Of a stretch of DNA of 31,360 bases, positions 1 through 9,827 are shown piece after piece. Below the pieces are notes generated by a model. It was not told where the DNA came from, ran no database searches, and was given only the letters and a program-made list of their open reading frames with translations. The first letter of the stretch is position 1, and each line of letters opens with the position of its first letter. Where the stretch lies: NCBI GenBank assembly GCA_001598975.1, contig BBXU01001583.1, forward strand, positions 1 through 31,360, in the 5' to 3' direction. The translations under genes were made by a program, and so were the position numbers. The DNA is from Parachlorella kessleri. Taxonomy: Eukaryota; Chlorophyta; Trebouxiophyceae; Chlorellales; Chlorellaceae.

Positions 1-15
1 GGGGGGAGGGCTTAC

Positions 16-41
16 CTTCGTAATTGTGACCAAAGCAGCAT
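16..41 (-). CDS. possible first coding exon of a divergent gene running out of the window
   Basis: On the minus strand an ATG at 41 opens eight codons and two bases (MLLWSQLR plus AG), followed directly by a consensus donor, G|GTAAGC, at 15-10. The rest of the gene would lie left of the window. The ATG is 71 bp from the PAC4 ATG on the other strand, the same tight divergent spacing seen at 30957/31006. The exon is too short to identify, and a chance ATG plus donor is a real alternative. Confidence 0.2.
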
Positions 42-112
42 TAGGAGAAGAAGGCCAAGGCGTCAGCTAGCTATCCTGGATTGCGCCTATTCAACTCTTC
101 AATACAGTTGAG

Positions 113-1206
113 ATGGAGCACGTTTGCTTTAGTGAGGAGGTCCCTAACCAGGATGTTCCCATTCACTTCCAGCTTCTCCTTCTGGCAAGACAGATATACC
201 TCTGGGTTGGTTTGGGCGTGCCGCACTTAGGAAACCTCTGCGTTGCAACGCCCACACGGCTTGTGAGTGGAATTGGAACCCCTAACCATGGCAAGTACTC
301 TGGGCACTCATGCTTGTCCACTTCACTACGTAACTTATATCAGCTCTTTGGTGCAGGACGCTGTTCCTGCTGGCACTGCTTTGTTACGAGGCCCTGCAGA
401 GGGAGAGTCACTGAGCATGGCCCAAAGGCTAGGTATGAGGGCCCAGTCACTACGATGGCAGCAGTGGCTGCAGGAGGTGGCCGGACAGATACAGTTAGGG
501 AGTGGAATGCAGTAGGCTGCTTGTGTATGTGCCAAGCACTATTGAGGTGTTTTAGTACACAAGGTACACAGCACCGGTGAAGGGGCTCGGTGCTACGTTC
601 TGCGCTACATTGCATGTGGCCACATGATACTGGGAGGCCCGAGGAAAAGGCATAGCAGTGGATTTGACACCTCCTTGACCGTGGTTGCAGCCTAGTCAGT
701 CACAACCCTACCTCATATGCTGCGTGCAGCCAAGAAGACGGGGAGGTCAGTGGCGTTGTCGTTGAACATCCCTGCCAACATGCAGCTTGCCCAGGTCGGT
801 CGCCAGCGACTGGATTGTTGGCTTCTGACGTGTGTTGGCAGGGGCCTGCACCCATCATCCTGCGGTGCGGTGCGGTGCAGCCTGTGGATGAAGCCTATGT
901 GGTGGACCAGCCAGCAGTGCCCAGCTCTTTGCAGATGTGTCCGATCTACCTCACGCGAGTAAATGCAACTATCCCAGCCCTACTTTTGATCCTGGGATGC
1001 TTCGTGTTCGTAGTGACTTTTCCGGGATGCTTTGCTCGCTGAGGCAGCCTGGCCTGGGTTGGTGCAGCTGGCCGGGCAGCATCTCATGCTTGTGACAGAC
1101 CAACTGATTGGTCCAGCCCAACATACTGACTGCCACCATGCCGCAGGGCTTTGCTGAAAAGCGCCTCTTACAAGAGCTGGAGCGATTCAAGCTAGTAAGT
1201 GCCTGA
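113..1206 (+). CDS. PAC4: proteasome assembly chaperone 4 (PAC4/PSMG4) homologue, 4 exons, 116 aa
   Basis: PAC4 pairs with PAC3 and helps order the alpha subunits of the 20S proteasome ring in the cytosol. Exons are 113-262, 357-432, 730-794 and 1147-1206. All junctions are GT-AG with matching phase, and the 116-aa product is close to the 123 aa of human PSMG4. Family features appear in the right order: exon 1 gives IYLWVGLGVPHLGNLCVA (human FLWVGATPHLRNLAVA), exon 2 ends in SMAQRL and exon 3 continues AKKTGRSVALSLNI (human GLAQRLARKTNKQVFVSYNL). The last exon supplies a short charged helix (EKRLLQELERF), where PSMG4 has a similar helix. The ATG at 113 is the first in frame. The gene converges on the minus-strand gene that ends at 1460. 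I compared with the family from memory; the ordered match over four separate exons makes the call firm. Confidence 0.85.
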
Positions 1207-1429
1207 TTGACTTTGGGATTTGCCCTGCCCCCTTGTGCTTGCGCCACCTGCCTGCCCTAGCAACTGGCTAGAGGGTGTCTACCACTGCAGGCCTTTGCAG
1301 TCCTGCAGCCGGCCATGTCCTGCCTCGATGCATGCAGGTTGAAGGCGTAGGTAGTCTAAGCCTAGCGAATGGCAGCTAAGAACTTCAAGACGCATACACC
1401 GTCCACTGCATGATGGCACTGGGTGTATG

Positions 1430-1434
1430 TGTAA
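1430..1434 (+). terminator. TGTAA poly(A) signal, probably for PAC4
   Basis: TGTAA lies 224 bp after the PAC4 stop and 26 bp before the stop of the convergent minus-strand gene. TGTAA is the usual near-upstream poly(A) element in green algae. Only one short motif supports this. Confidence 0.45.
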
Positions 1435-1459
1435 CCCCCCTTACGACCTTGCCAGTCAG

Positions 1460-3735
1460 TCAGTAGTCATCGCCAGCGCTGCCCGCATCGTATGAGGCAG
1501 CTGCCCCACCAAGAGCTGAGGGGAGGTACTCCTCGTCGAAGTCTGCAGCCAGCACACCTGGTTGACGGTTGCGGCCTGAGTAGGGTTTCCCCTGGCCAAG
1601 AGGGATACTTGAACAATGTGCAAAGCAGGAGCCCGCTGAACTAGCTGATCGTGCTTGGCTTGAATATGGCGCTTGAGACCACCCAGGACATCTCGCACCC
1701 CTCCCCCCCCCCAAACCTGCGGCACAACCGCACAAGAATACGCTTCATGCGAACTCCTTGAAAAGCACCTACGCTTTCCTAGCCCAGCAGCCCCACCAAA
1801 CTTCAAGTCCAAGGCAAGCATGGCCACCTGCTGCCTGCTTCAACACCGAGCCAACCACCGGCCACCTGTGAACTCGGATGCAAGCATGGCTTCCTCCTGC
1901 TGCTTGTCCGCAACCTCCTCCTCGTCCTCCGGCCGCAGCAGCATGCCGTGCTCCTCCAGCCACTCCTCAGCCTCGGGCACGTACTTGGCACCCTCGGCCA
2001 CGGCGTCTGCACAGCGCAGGGAGGCCGCAGTGAGCGATACAGTAACACGGTGGCAACGAGGGTGGGCCGCATCCCTACCGTGCCTTGCTGCAGACGGTTG
2101 AGCGAAACGTGCATGCATGAGGAACCCACCCCTTGCATGACACGAGACGAGACGGCGCTGCGCGGGATGTGGCGACGCTGGAGTCCTGCCCTGAGCCACC
2201 AGTGCCGCCTTCCTCCCCTCCTTCGGCTACCTGCTGGCATCACACGCTGAGGCTGTCCCTGTAGGAGCCCCCCTGCACCCCGCCTCACCCGATGGCGCCA
2301 GCGGGTCCTGCACCGTGATCTTGACCAGGCGTGGGTCCACCGCCTTGCCGCCCAGGGTGATCAGGTCCCAGATCTCCTTATGGCTCCATTCCCGGTAGGT
2401 GGGCGCGGTCGGGTCGCCGGTGTCGCGGATGCGCACGTCACTGCGCCAGTCGGCCGCCACGCTGGGGTACATGCCGATCTCAGACCGCCGCCGCATCCAG
2501 TCTGCGTAGGGAGGAAAGAAGGCGCGGCGCAAGGCTGAGCTGCGAGGGCTAGGCTAGTTGGGCCTGCCAATGGGGGCTGAAGGGCTTGGGCTTCGCACAC
2601 AGCAGCAGTGGAGACGCAGCAGCGGCCCTGGCTTGTCAGCACCTACACCACTCACCCTGCACCCTTTTTGATGCACACACAGGGGCGCAAGTCCAAGCCA
2701 ACAGCAGGCCCCTCCCGGCACTGACCGCTGGGGTCCTCTCACCCGCTTGCTGCTGCTCCTTGCGTCGCCGCTTCTCCATGATCGCCCGCAGCTCCCACTC
2801 ATCCAGCGGCACCTGCCCAGAGTGCAGTGGCGGCGACTCATACACCTTGAGCGGCGGTGGCGCCGCAAAGGGGTCGTTGTTGTGTAGCTCTGGGGGCTCT
2901 GGCCGCCCCTCCCGCCGGATCCCGGGCAGGCCTGCTAGCAGCGCCTCGGCGTGCTCACGTTGAGACGCTGGCTCTGCGGCCGCAGCTGCTGCTTGCTCGC
3001 TTGCTTTTGTGGCATCCCCGGAGTTTGGTTCTGAGGACAGCGTCCCGTAGTCAAACGTGTCGGGCTTGAGCAACGGCATGCTGCAGCAGCGAAGGCCAAG
3101 AGACTGAAAATCAGGCAACAGCAGGGGCCGGATCGTCTAATGCCCCACGCTACACCACCACCTACCCCCGAACACCACCTACCCAGATCCCTTGGCTCTT
3201 TGCGTCTTACTGGACTCACAGCCACTGCAGTGTAGATGCTGTGACCTGCCGCACGGCCCTGGTGTGGCAGTTGCCTGCCCTCTTGCCACAGCCCAAGGCA
3301 CGCAACAACTCACGCTGGGTTGGTCGCCCACCACTCCTGCAGCTCCTCCAGCGTCACGGTGCCCAACACAATGCGCTGATCCATTTCTTCCACTGTCAGC
3401 CGCCGCGGCTGCCAAGGCTCTGCGCTGCTGCTGCTCTCCAACCCCTCCCCATCAAGCTGCTCTCCCTCTCCATCCTCTGCCGCCTCTAGCGCTCCCTCTA
3501 CTTCCAGGCCGTCCTCCTCGTCTCCCTCTACCTCTAGGTCGTCCTCCTCTTCTTCTTCTGGCTCTTCCTCTCTGCGCTTTGCTGCCAGCTGCACGCGCCG
3601 CTTTTGCTGGGTGGGCACGGCTCGTCTGTGTTGATGGTGGCTCAGTTGCCGAGGTGCAAGACACGAGACTGGCCTACGTTGTGTGAGCAAGCCTGTACGC
3701 TGAGCAAGGGAGGGTACATAGGCGAGCAGCACCAT
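1460..3735 (-). CDS. acidic plastid-type protein resembling HEMERA/pTAC12 (PAP5), 5 exons, 398 aa
   Basis: Exons on the minus strand are 3735-3314, 3080-2743, 2501-2289, 2006-1866 and 1542-1460, all GT-AG with matching phase. The N-terminus (about 55 residues, no acid, many R, Q, S and A) looks like a chloroplast transit peptide. A Glu/Asp-rich stretch follows, then LTVEEMDQRIVLGTVTLEEL and a conserved-looking C-terminal half. That half contains DVRIR, DP-A-P-YRE, KEIWDLI, ITVQDPLAP, VPEAEEWLEEHGMLL and an acidic tail ending AGDDY. The order DxRI, DPxA, RE, K-IW, QDPxA, then a P-rich helix with L-E-G resembles plant HEMERA (pTAC12/PAP5), a subunit associated with the plastid RNA polymerase. 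I remember that similarity rather than having aligned it, so the family call is tentative and the gene model is much firmer. ATG 3735 is the first in-frame ATG; a longer frame would need TTG. A TTACA (TGTAA on the minus strand) at 1168-1172 would place its 3' end inside the last PAC4 exon. Confidence 0.72.
1811..1905 (-). repeat. imperfect direct repeat spanning the exon 4 donor of the HEMERA-like gene
   Basis: On the minus strand the end of exon 4 (reading EAMLASEF) and a stretch about 65 bp downstream inside the intron (which would read VAMLALDL) are similar. Both contain GCCATGCTTGC. The downstream copy is not used in the model because the phases already join exon 4 at 1866 to the final exon at 1542. 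It looks like a small internal duplication, or a leftover alternative exon. Confidence 0.35.
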
Positions 3736-4226
3736 GCCGAAATAGTGAAATGCATGCAATTAGTCAAGCCAACTTTAACAAACCACCTGGACTTATCCAG
3801 TTTACCGTATTGCATGCATTGATGGTCCGACTGAAGTTTGTCGGGACGATGGGGTTTCCTGGGCTTGCAGATGGATACCGGGGTATCCAGTACCTGCCGC
3901 ACTGGGCTCACTGCTTGTTGGGCGCTAGAATGCTAATCTCCAATGCCCTTCACCTCTCCAAGTAGGTATTACGGGCATAGTGAGTGAGGAGCCTAAAAGT
4001 GCACCGTGGGTCGCTTGCTTCCTTGGGCAATGTCACTTCAGCGCCACTTACGTGGCACCGAACTGGAGCTGTAAAGTAATCGAATTGTTTCTCCTTCTTG
4101 TCCTTCTTGTCCGGCATATAAAGCAGGAGAGGTATGCCCCAAACCCAGCACATGATGTGCCAGTCAGGCAGTGGTAGCTTGTATAGCAGTCCAGCTGTCG
4201 TTCCGCGGAAATCAGCGCATAAGACT
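3736..4226. other. divergent intergenic region between the HEMERA-like and MDR genes
   Basis: These 491 bp separate two start codons on opposite strands and should hold both promoters. They contain a TATAAA at 4117-4122, a pyrimidine-rich CTTCTTGTCC direct repeat at about 4092-4112 and several TGCATGCA palindromes near 3750-3815. I see no further gene. Confidence 0.5.
4117..4122 (+). promoter_or_regulatory. TATA box for the MDR oxidoreductase gene
   Basis: TATAAA inside CATATAAAGC lies 105 bp upstream of the ATG at 4227. Transcription from about 4147 would give a leader near 80 bases and would exclude the in-frame ATG at 4134, which supports 4227 as the start. Confidence 0.4.
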
Positions 4227-6913
4227 ATGAGAGGGGTCCTCTTCCGTGAGTTTGGCCCACCTTCGACCCTAGAAGTGGTTGACACCCTTGCCAAGCCAGT
4301 GAGAAAACCCGGGGAGCTTTTAGTACAAGTCCATGCCACAAGTGTAAACCCAGTTGACTGCAAGATACGGCGGGGAGACATTCCATTCCCCATTAAGCAG
4401 CTACAGGCGGTCCGGCCCAAGGCAAGACGCTGTGCTTCCAGGTTGCCCTTACATTGGGTGTACTAGTGCCGCAACACAGCGTTATGTTGCCAACGACAGT
4501 CAGTGGTGTTGAACTCACATTATGGGAGGACCTTCGCCACAAAATGTGTGTCTGGAGCAGGTGCTGGGCGGTGATGTTGTTGGGGTAGTCGTTGATGCTG
4601 ATGACACGGCCAGCTTGCAGCCGGGCATGCGCGTTGCCTTCCTCTCTGATGGCTTTTCCTGGAGTAAGCCCTATGGGAGCTATGCCGAGTTCATTACGGC
4701 ACCTGAAAGCCAGGTGGCCGTGCTGCCGAATGACATAAGCTTTCTGGAGGCTGCTGGCTTGCCTCTTGTCACCCTGACGGCCTTGCAGGTGACGTTGCGG
4801 AGCGCTGCTTGTGGGTCTGCTGGCTTGTGTTGATTGCCGCTAGGCATGTGTCCTGCAACAACAGAAGAGCCGAGGTGCAGTCACCTGCAAGGGGTGTGCA
4901 TGTGTCTGCTGCCGCCTGTTGGACTCATACTTACTCAAAGTGGCATACTGCTGCAAGTTGGAAGCATGAGTCAGCGGGTCCGTCTGTGCATTTGTTGGCT
5001 CTGTAATCTAAGGGGGGCCACAAAGGACTTGATGCGAAACACAATGCCATTGCAGGCACTCAGGGCCTGCAGCCAGTACAGTTTCCCTGCTCACAGGCAT
5101 CCTTGCTGTGCAGGCGCTCAATCCCATGAACTTGCAGCCGGGGCAGAGAGTCTTGATCCACGCTGGGGCGGGGGGTGTGGGCTCTGCTGCCATACAGATT
5201 GCCAAAGCGAGGGGCCTGCATGTCACCACGACATGCTCCACCCGAAATATGCAGTTCCTGTGGGAGGTGAGTCGCATACAGACATGTGAGCGGGCACAGC
5301 AGGCACCTCAGCATCTGAGGGCGCCCCACATGCCTGTAGGGATAGATACCTGGATACATGCACCACGCTGTATGGCACTCAAGGGTCAGACATTATGTCA
5401 GCTTTCTGGATAGCAGTACTGCGGCTGGTAAGGTGGCTTGGTGGTTGGCCTACAGGAGCTGGGTGCTGATGTAGTCATCGATTACACGAAGGAACGATTT
5501 GAGCAAGTCTGTCGGCGCCGACCGTTCGATGCCATCCTTGACCTAGTCGGAGGCAAGTTGGACCCCGTTTGCATGCAGCAGTACCTGGAGCTGTGAGTGA
5601 GGCTGACATATGTAGGTATTCCCAAATCATAAGTCCGGACCAAGAGGTGCTGACTCTGTTGCTGCAGGCGACTACGAGGCACGCAGCCTCATGGTGCTAA
5701 AGAAATGGGGAACCTATGTGTCTGTCCTGGCGAAGGGGGATATCGGTGCCGTGCTGCGTGGGTGAGACCCATCTGCACAACTAACGCCGAAAAGGAGGCG
5801 TGCCCACAAACTTGCCGGCACCCTGTGTAACATTGAGGGAAGGAGGCGCCCCCTTATGCATACCTGTCTGGTCTGGCCACCTCATGATGCCAGGTTCTTG
5901 GCCTTCACGCTTCCTATGGACGTCGTGAATGACGGGAGTGAGTGCGAGCAGGTGGTAAGAGCCTTGTAGTGACTGGTCTGGGTGCAGGGTCTACGTCGGG
6001 TCTGAGTAAGTGAGTAGTTTAAGCAGCTCAGCAGGGCATTAATGAGCCTAGCAAAAACTCTTTGTTTACCCCCATCATGGCGGCTTTCATGCAGGAAAGC
6101 ACTGAACTGGGAGGGTGCCGGGCCTGGGCCCAGGTACAACATAGTTGTCGTGCAACCCAGTAGGGCAGACATGGAGGCAGCCCTCAGGCTGGTGCAGCAG
6201 CACAGGCTCAAGCCCATCATCGACCAGGTGCTGCCGCTTGAGCAGGCCAGGTAAAAATACATCTCGAGGCTGGGCTGCTGAGTGTTGCACTCTGGTGGGA
6301 ACAGTAGGCAGTGGACACAAGGGGTGATAGGTGTGACTAATCTATCAGGGCTGGGGTGCAGGGTATGGTCCATGCGCGTTGTTTCGATATTACGCAACAT
6401 AACGTTACAACATAACGTTCGGATGTATTCCAACTCGTTCACTGGCTTTTTGAGGTTGGTATGGAAACTGAGGGTAGCTCGGATCTCCTGCCAGAGTGTG
6501 AGGTTTGAGTGTGTCTCTGAATCGCCTGGAGAAGTTCGTAAACCTGAGTCCTGCAACAAAGTATTGCTTATGTTAAGGTTGAGGCAATCTGTGACTGCCA
6601 CTAGAGGTGAGAAAATCATCACCAACCCTTGTGACCATCCCTACTGTAGGCACCATGTCCCTCGCACCTGCTCATGGCATGCAATTGTTCTGCCCACCTT
6701 CTGGCTGCAGGTCCTTGCACACCCGCAAGGATGCTCCCTCAAGCCGCGCTCCAGCGACTGGAAAAAGCCTGTGTGCTTATCCTGTGGGCTGCTTCTAGCT
6801 GTGCTCAACTTATTGTTTTAGACCACTTTGTATGCAGGGAGGCACACGAGTATGTGGAGAAGGGACATACAAGAGGGAAAGTCATCCTGGCAGTAAGAGA
6901 CAGCATGTCCTGA
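4227..6913 (+). CDS. zinc-independent MDR oxidoreductase (quinone reductase / RTN4IP1-like), 8 exons, about 348 aa
   Basis: This is a medium-chain dehydrogenase/reductase that should use NAD(P)H to reduce a quinone or enone. Exons are 4227-4421, 4561-4788, 5114-5266, 5456-5552, 5668-5761, 5894-5941, 6095-6250 and 6838-6913. The GroES-like N-terminus gives MRGVLFREFGPPSTLEVV and SVNPVDCKIRRGD, then LGGDVVGVV. The nucleotide-binding motif HAGAGGVG is at about residues 157-164, followed by ELGADVVIDY, DLVGG and, near the end, QVLPLEQAREAHEY and GHTRGKVIL, the usual closing motif. The cysteine set for a structural zinc is absent. The 348-aa length is normal. Two introns have GC donors: 4422-4560 (an in-frame GT at 4410 is a weaker choice) and 5553-5667. 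The exon 6/7 joint is uncertain: GTGCGA at 5942 to CAG at 6094 keeps phase, and so does the stronger donor at 5938 with a poorer acceptor at 6099. The protein could be plastidial, mitochondrial or cytosolic; no clear targeting peptide is visible. Confidence 0.85.
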
Positions 6914-7057
6914 CAGTATGAGACAGCATGTCAGAATGCTGAACTATGGCATGCAGCAGCCCAGCCTGCCTCCCTTTCAAGGCGAGGATGCGAGACCGTT
7001 GGCTCCTTGTTGGTAGCTGTAGTCATTTCTTTGACCTCAGGCTGCTGCCAATGCAGC

Positions 7058-7062
7058 TTACA
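7058..7062 (-). terminator. TGTAA poly(A) signal, probably for the F-box/LRR gene
   Basis: The plus-strand TTACA reads TGTAA on the minus strand, 126 bp past the stop at 7188. It supports the placement of the last exon of that gene. Confidence 0.45.
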
Positions 7063-7187
7063 GCCATCCAGCCCACAATGCTGCTTAACAGGCTCGACCG
7101 GTAGCAGAGGGCGGTTCGTCAACAGGGGTGCAACTGCACTGTCATGGGTTATCGCAACGTAATCCCCCTTTTGTTGTAGCAGCCCCC

Positions 7188-9531
7188 TTACTTCCCAAGC
7201 AGTTCGTAGCCAAGCTCTACGTTGAAGGTCTCTGGCTTGCCCGGGCGGATAGCCACCCAGCCAGCCATATCATGAGCATCTGCCCGGTACCGCAGCAAGG
7301 CTGGGTCATCTGGTCCATACAGGTCCTGCGGTGCAAGAAGTACAAATGGCGCTCAGTGCCGCACGCCAGTGCCTTGTCCGAGCCACCCAGAGGGTGGGTG
7401 TGCCTGACTCCACTAGCTTACAACCGCCCCTTGTGATGGATCGCAGGGCCAAGCTTTGTTGCAAATAGGATGCAAAGGTACGCAGCCTGCTAAGGAAGGG
7501 CGGTCATCCCCCGGCCAGTCAGCCTCAGATGCACAGCATACTATCCAGCTGTCCCTTACACAACACCAGCCGGGAGAGTCCCCGGTTCTAATTGCACATC
7601 TAGCTGCACTACCCAAGGCAAGAGAGGTGCCAACCATGACTAGCAACTAGGCTTGCCTGCCGCATTGTGATACAGGGCCAACAGCCCAGCACCTGGCAAG
7701 CACGCATTGAAGAACTCAGGCAAGACTCGGGCGCATTCTGTATCCAATCCTGCTAGTACAGCCCAGCTCTCACTCCCTGTTCGCACTACCTGCCACCCAT
7801 GCAAGTCGAAGAGATGCTACCCTCCAGCTGAGCTTGCCTGCAGTGCCTCCTGGACGTCATCCTGCCACCAGGCGTCATACCACTCCTCACCCCGCCGGCT
7901 GCCTGGCGTCTGCACCGGTATGCGCTGCTCCTGGCGAACCCACCAACGCCCCCTGCCATCACCCACGACTGCCCTGCCTTCCACCTCTCCGGTGGAGTGC
8001 CCTTGCCCGCTGTCCATGCCGTCAAGCCTGCTCAACCCTGGCCCAACTGGCAGTGAGGCTTGTGCAAGAGCAGCACCCCCCCTCTCATCTGAGCCCCCAG
8101 GCTGAGGCACAGCCCTGTCCAGGCGGCAGTAAGCAGCTGTCAGCCGCAAGCTGTGCAGCTGCGGCAGGCCGTCTAGGAGCACTTGTGCATGCTGCTCAGC
8201 GGCTGTCTGGTCGGCCCACACATAGAGGGGGGCACTGAGCAGGGGGGCCGCGTTGTGCCGCCCAGCTGCCCAGTTCAGCACCTGCAAGTTGTGTTGAGGG
8301 CCACGCTCATGCAAAATTATGAATGGTCTCATTCACTCATGACAGCTTCAGCAATGTGGCATTCTGCGCAGCCCAGGGGCATGGCCCGCAGGCACAGCCA
8401 TCCCTTTAGATGACCAACCAGCAGCCAACCATGCTGCACCACTTTCTTCGTATACTGCAGCCTTTGCTAAGTTATCCCGCCCGCCCACCCCTGCGGCACA
8501 TACCTGCAACGACGTCAGCCTGTGCAGCTGCGCCAGGCAGCCCCACTCCACTGCTGGGTGCAACACCAGGAAGTGGTCCCGCACGTGATGCAGGCTGACG
8601 CGCAGCGACACCAGGCTGTCTTTCAGGGGCAGCAGACTGGCGCCAATCGCTCCCGAGCCAGCTGCTCCGAAGCTGAGCCTGGTTAGGCTGGTCAGCAGGG
8701 ACAGATCCTGCCTGGCATGCTGCCCCAGCGCTGGCAGGGAGAGGGCCTGCAACGGTCAGGGCCAGCCGAAGATATGGTGGGTGGTGACCATGTGCCGGCA
8801 GCTCAAGCTGTCTAAGGGCCGATGAGCACGGCCCAATAAGCATGGGTGTGGACACAAAATGCTACCAGATTGCCGAGCGTTGCTGCGCAGCAGACCTCCC
8901 ACCAGCGGCCTGGGCCTGCTAAGGGTAAGGACTTGCCCTAGGATGCTAAGGGACCTGTGCTTCGCCCCACCTGTAAGTATGGCAGCTCTGCAAGACAGCG
9001 CGTGAGCCAAGGCTCCTGGCTAGCACCATGGCCGTGGTGCGTAACGCAGACATGCAGCGCCGTCAGCTTTGCAAGGTGCGTCACGCTGGACAGGCCCCTT
9101 GTCAGCAGCACATCGTCCAGCCGCAAATCCTGAAGCTGCGGCAGGTGCAGCTCCGACATCTGGCCTTGGTCTGAGCAAGGCTCATGTAGGGTTGTGCTGA
9201 GGCACAAGCTGGTGAGGCTTGGGAAGCTGGCATGTACTAGCTGCCGCAGCGTCCAGGCCAGCCGCTGTGCATCCAGCTCCGCTACGTCCAGCTGGCGCAG
9301 CTGCGGCCACAGGTCCTGCCCTGCTGTCCACTTGTTTTGCAGTAACAGCATGGGGAGTTCTGCGTCGGGGTGACGCGCCAGGAAGCAGGCCCGGCTCCAG
9401 TACTTGTGCAAGGCGGCGTGCCAGGAATGGCAAGTGGTTTGGGCACTATGACGGTCAGCTGTGCTGGTGACGAAGGTTGCAGCCTGGCACAGGACGTCGG
9501 GGGACAAGTGGGACCAGTCATGGAACACCAT
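7188..9531 (-). CDS. F-box-like / leucine-rich repeat protein, 5 exons, 497 aa
   Basis: Exons on the minus strand are 9531-8971, 8746-8504, 8281-7821, 7486-7422 and 7351-7188. The N-terminus (WSHLSPDVLCQAATFV, then CHSWHAALHKYW) has the spacing of an F-box, which would bind SKP1 in an SCF ubiquitin ligase. Irregular leucine-rich repeats follow, for example LPQLQDLRLDDVLL, LAKLTALHVCV, LTSLTRLSFG and LPQLHSLRLTAAY. Exons 1, 2 and 3 join in phase 0 at clear CAG|GT borders. The C-terminal part is less certain: exon 3 ends in phase 2 at GG|GTAGCA, joins a short helix (LRTFASYLQQSLALRS), and in phase 1 meets an exon reading PFVLLAPQDLYGPDD and MAGWVAIRPGKPETFNVE, then a stop. The last exon is clearly coding but lacks leucine-rich character. 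Stopping at 7817 inside intron 3 is the alternative ending. A dispersed repeat sits in that intron. Confidence 0.75.
7711..7802 (+). repeat. dispersed repeat family, copy 1 (intron 3 of the F-box gene)
   Basis: The copy runs from GAACTCAGGCAAGACTCGGG to GTTCGCACTACCTGCCACCC and matches the copy at 22999-23135 over its whole length with scattered changes. It lies opposite to the host gene. Confidence 0.7.
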
Positions 9532-9827
9532 GGTGTGCTCCAGGCGGCCAACAACTTATGAAACCTGGCTTACGCTGCTAAAAACCCACTGCCATGACAT
9601 TACCGCTGAGACATATGTCGCAAGCCTAGAATGACTGAGGGGGTTCACAGAGCCATTAGTTTACATGCATTGGCAAAATCAAGCCTAGACAGTTGGCGCC
9701 CTTCCGTCCAGGCCTGTTTCCCCGCCCTCGTACGTGGCAGGCCTCGCTCAGCAGGCCATCTTGTAGAAGCTCCGTCACTTTCGGGCTTCCTTGCTCTCTG
9801 TTAAGACTAACTACGCTGCCCTAACAA

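Noticed and set aside
1456..1827. 123-codon minus-strand frame as the end of the HEMERA-like gene
   Set aside because: Splicing 1866 to 1542 in phase 1 gives an acidic tail (DFDEEYLPSALGG, AGDDY) that fits the gene, whereas the unspliced frame is Arg/Ser-rich and unlike its neighbours.
5882..6625. 247-codon open frame on the minus strand
   Set aside because: It runs antisense through exons 6-7 and intron 7 of the MDR gene. Its reading shows no domain, while the plus-strand exons match the family.
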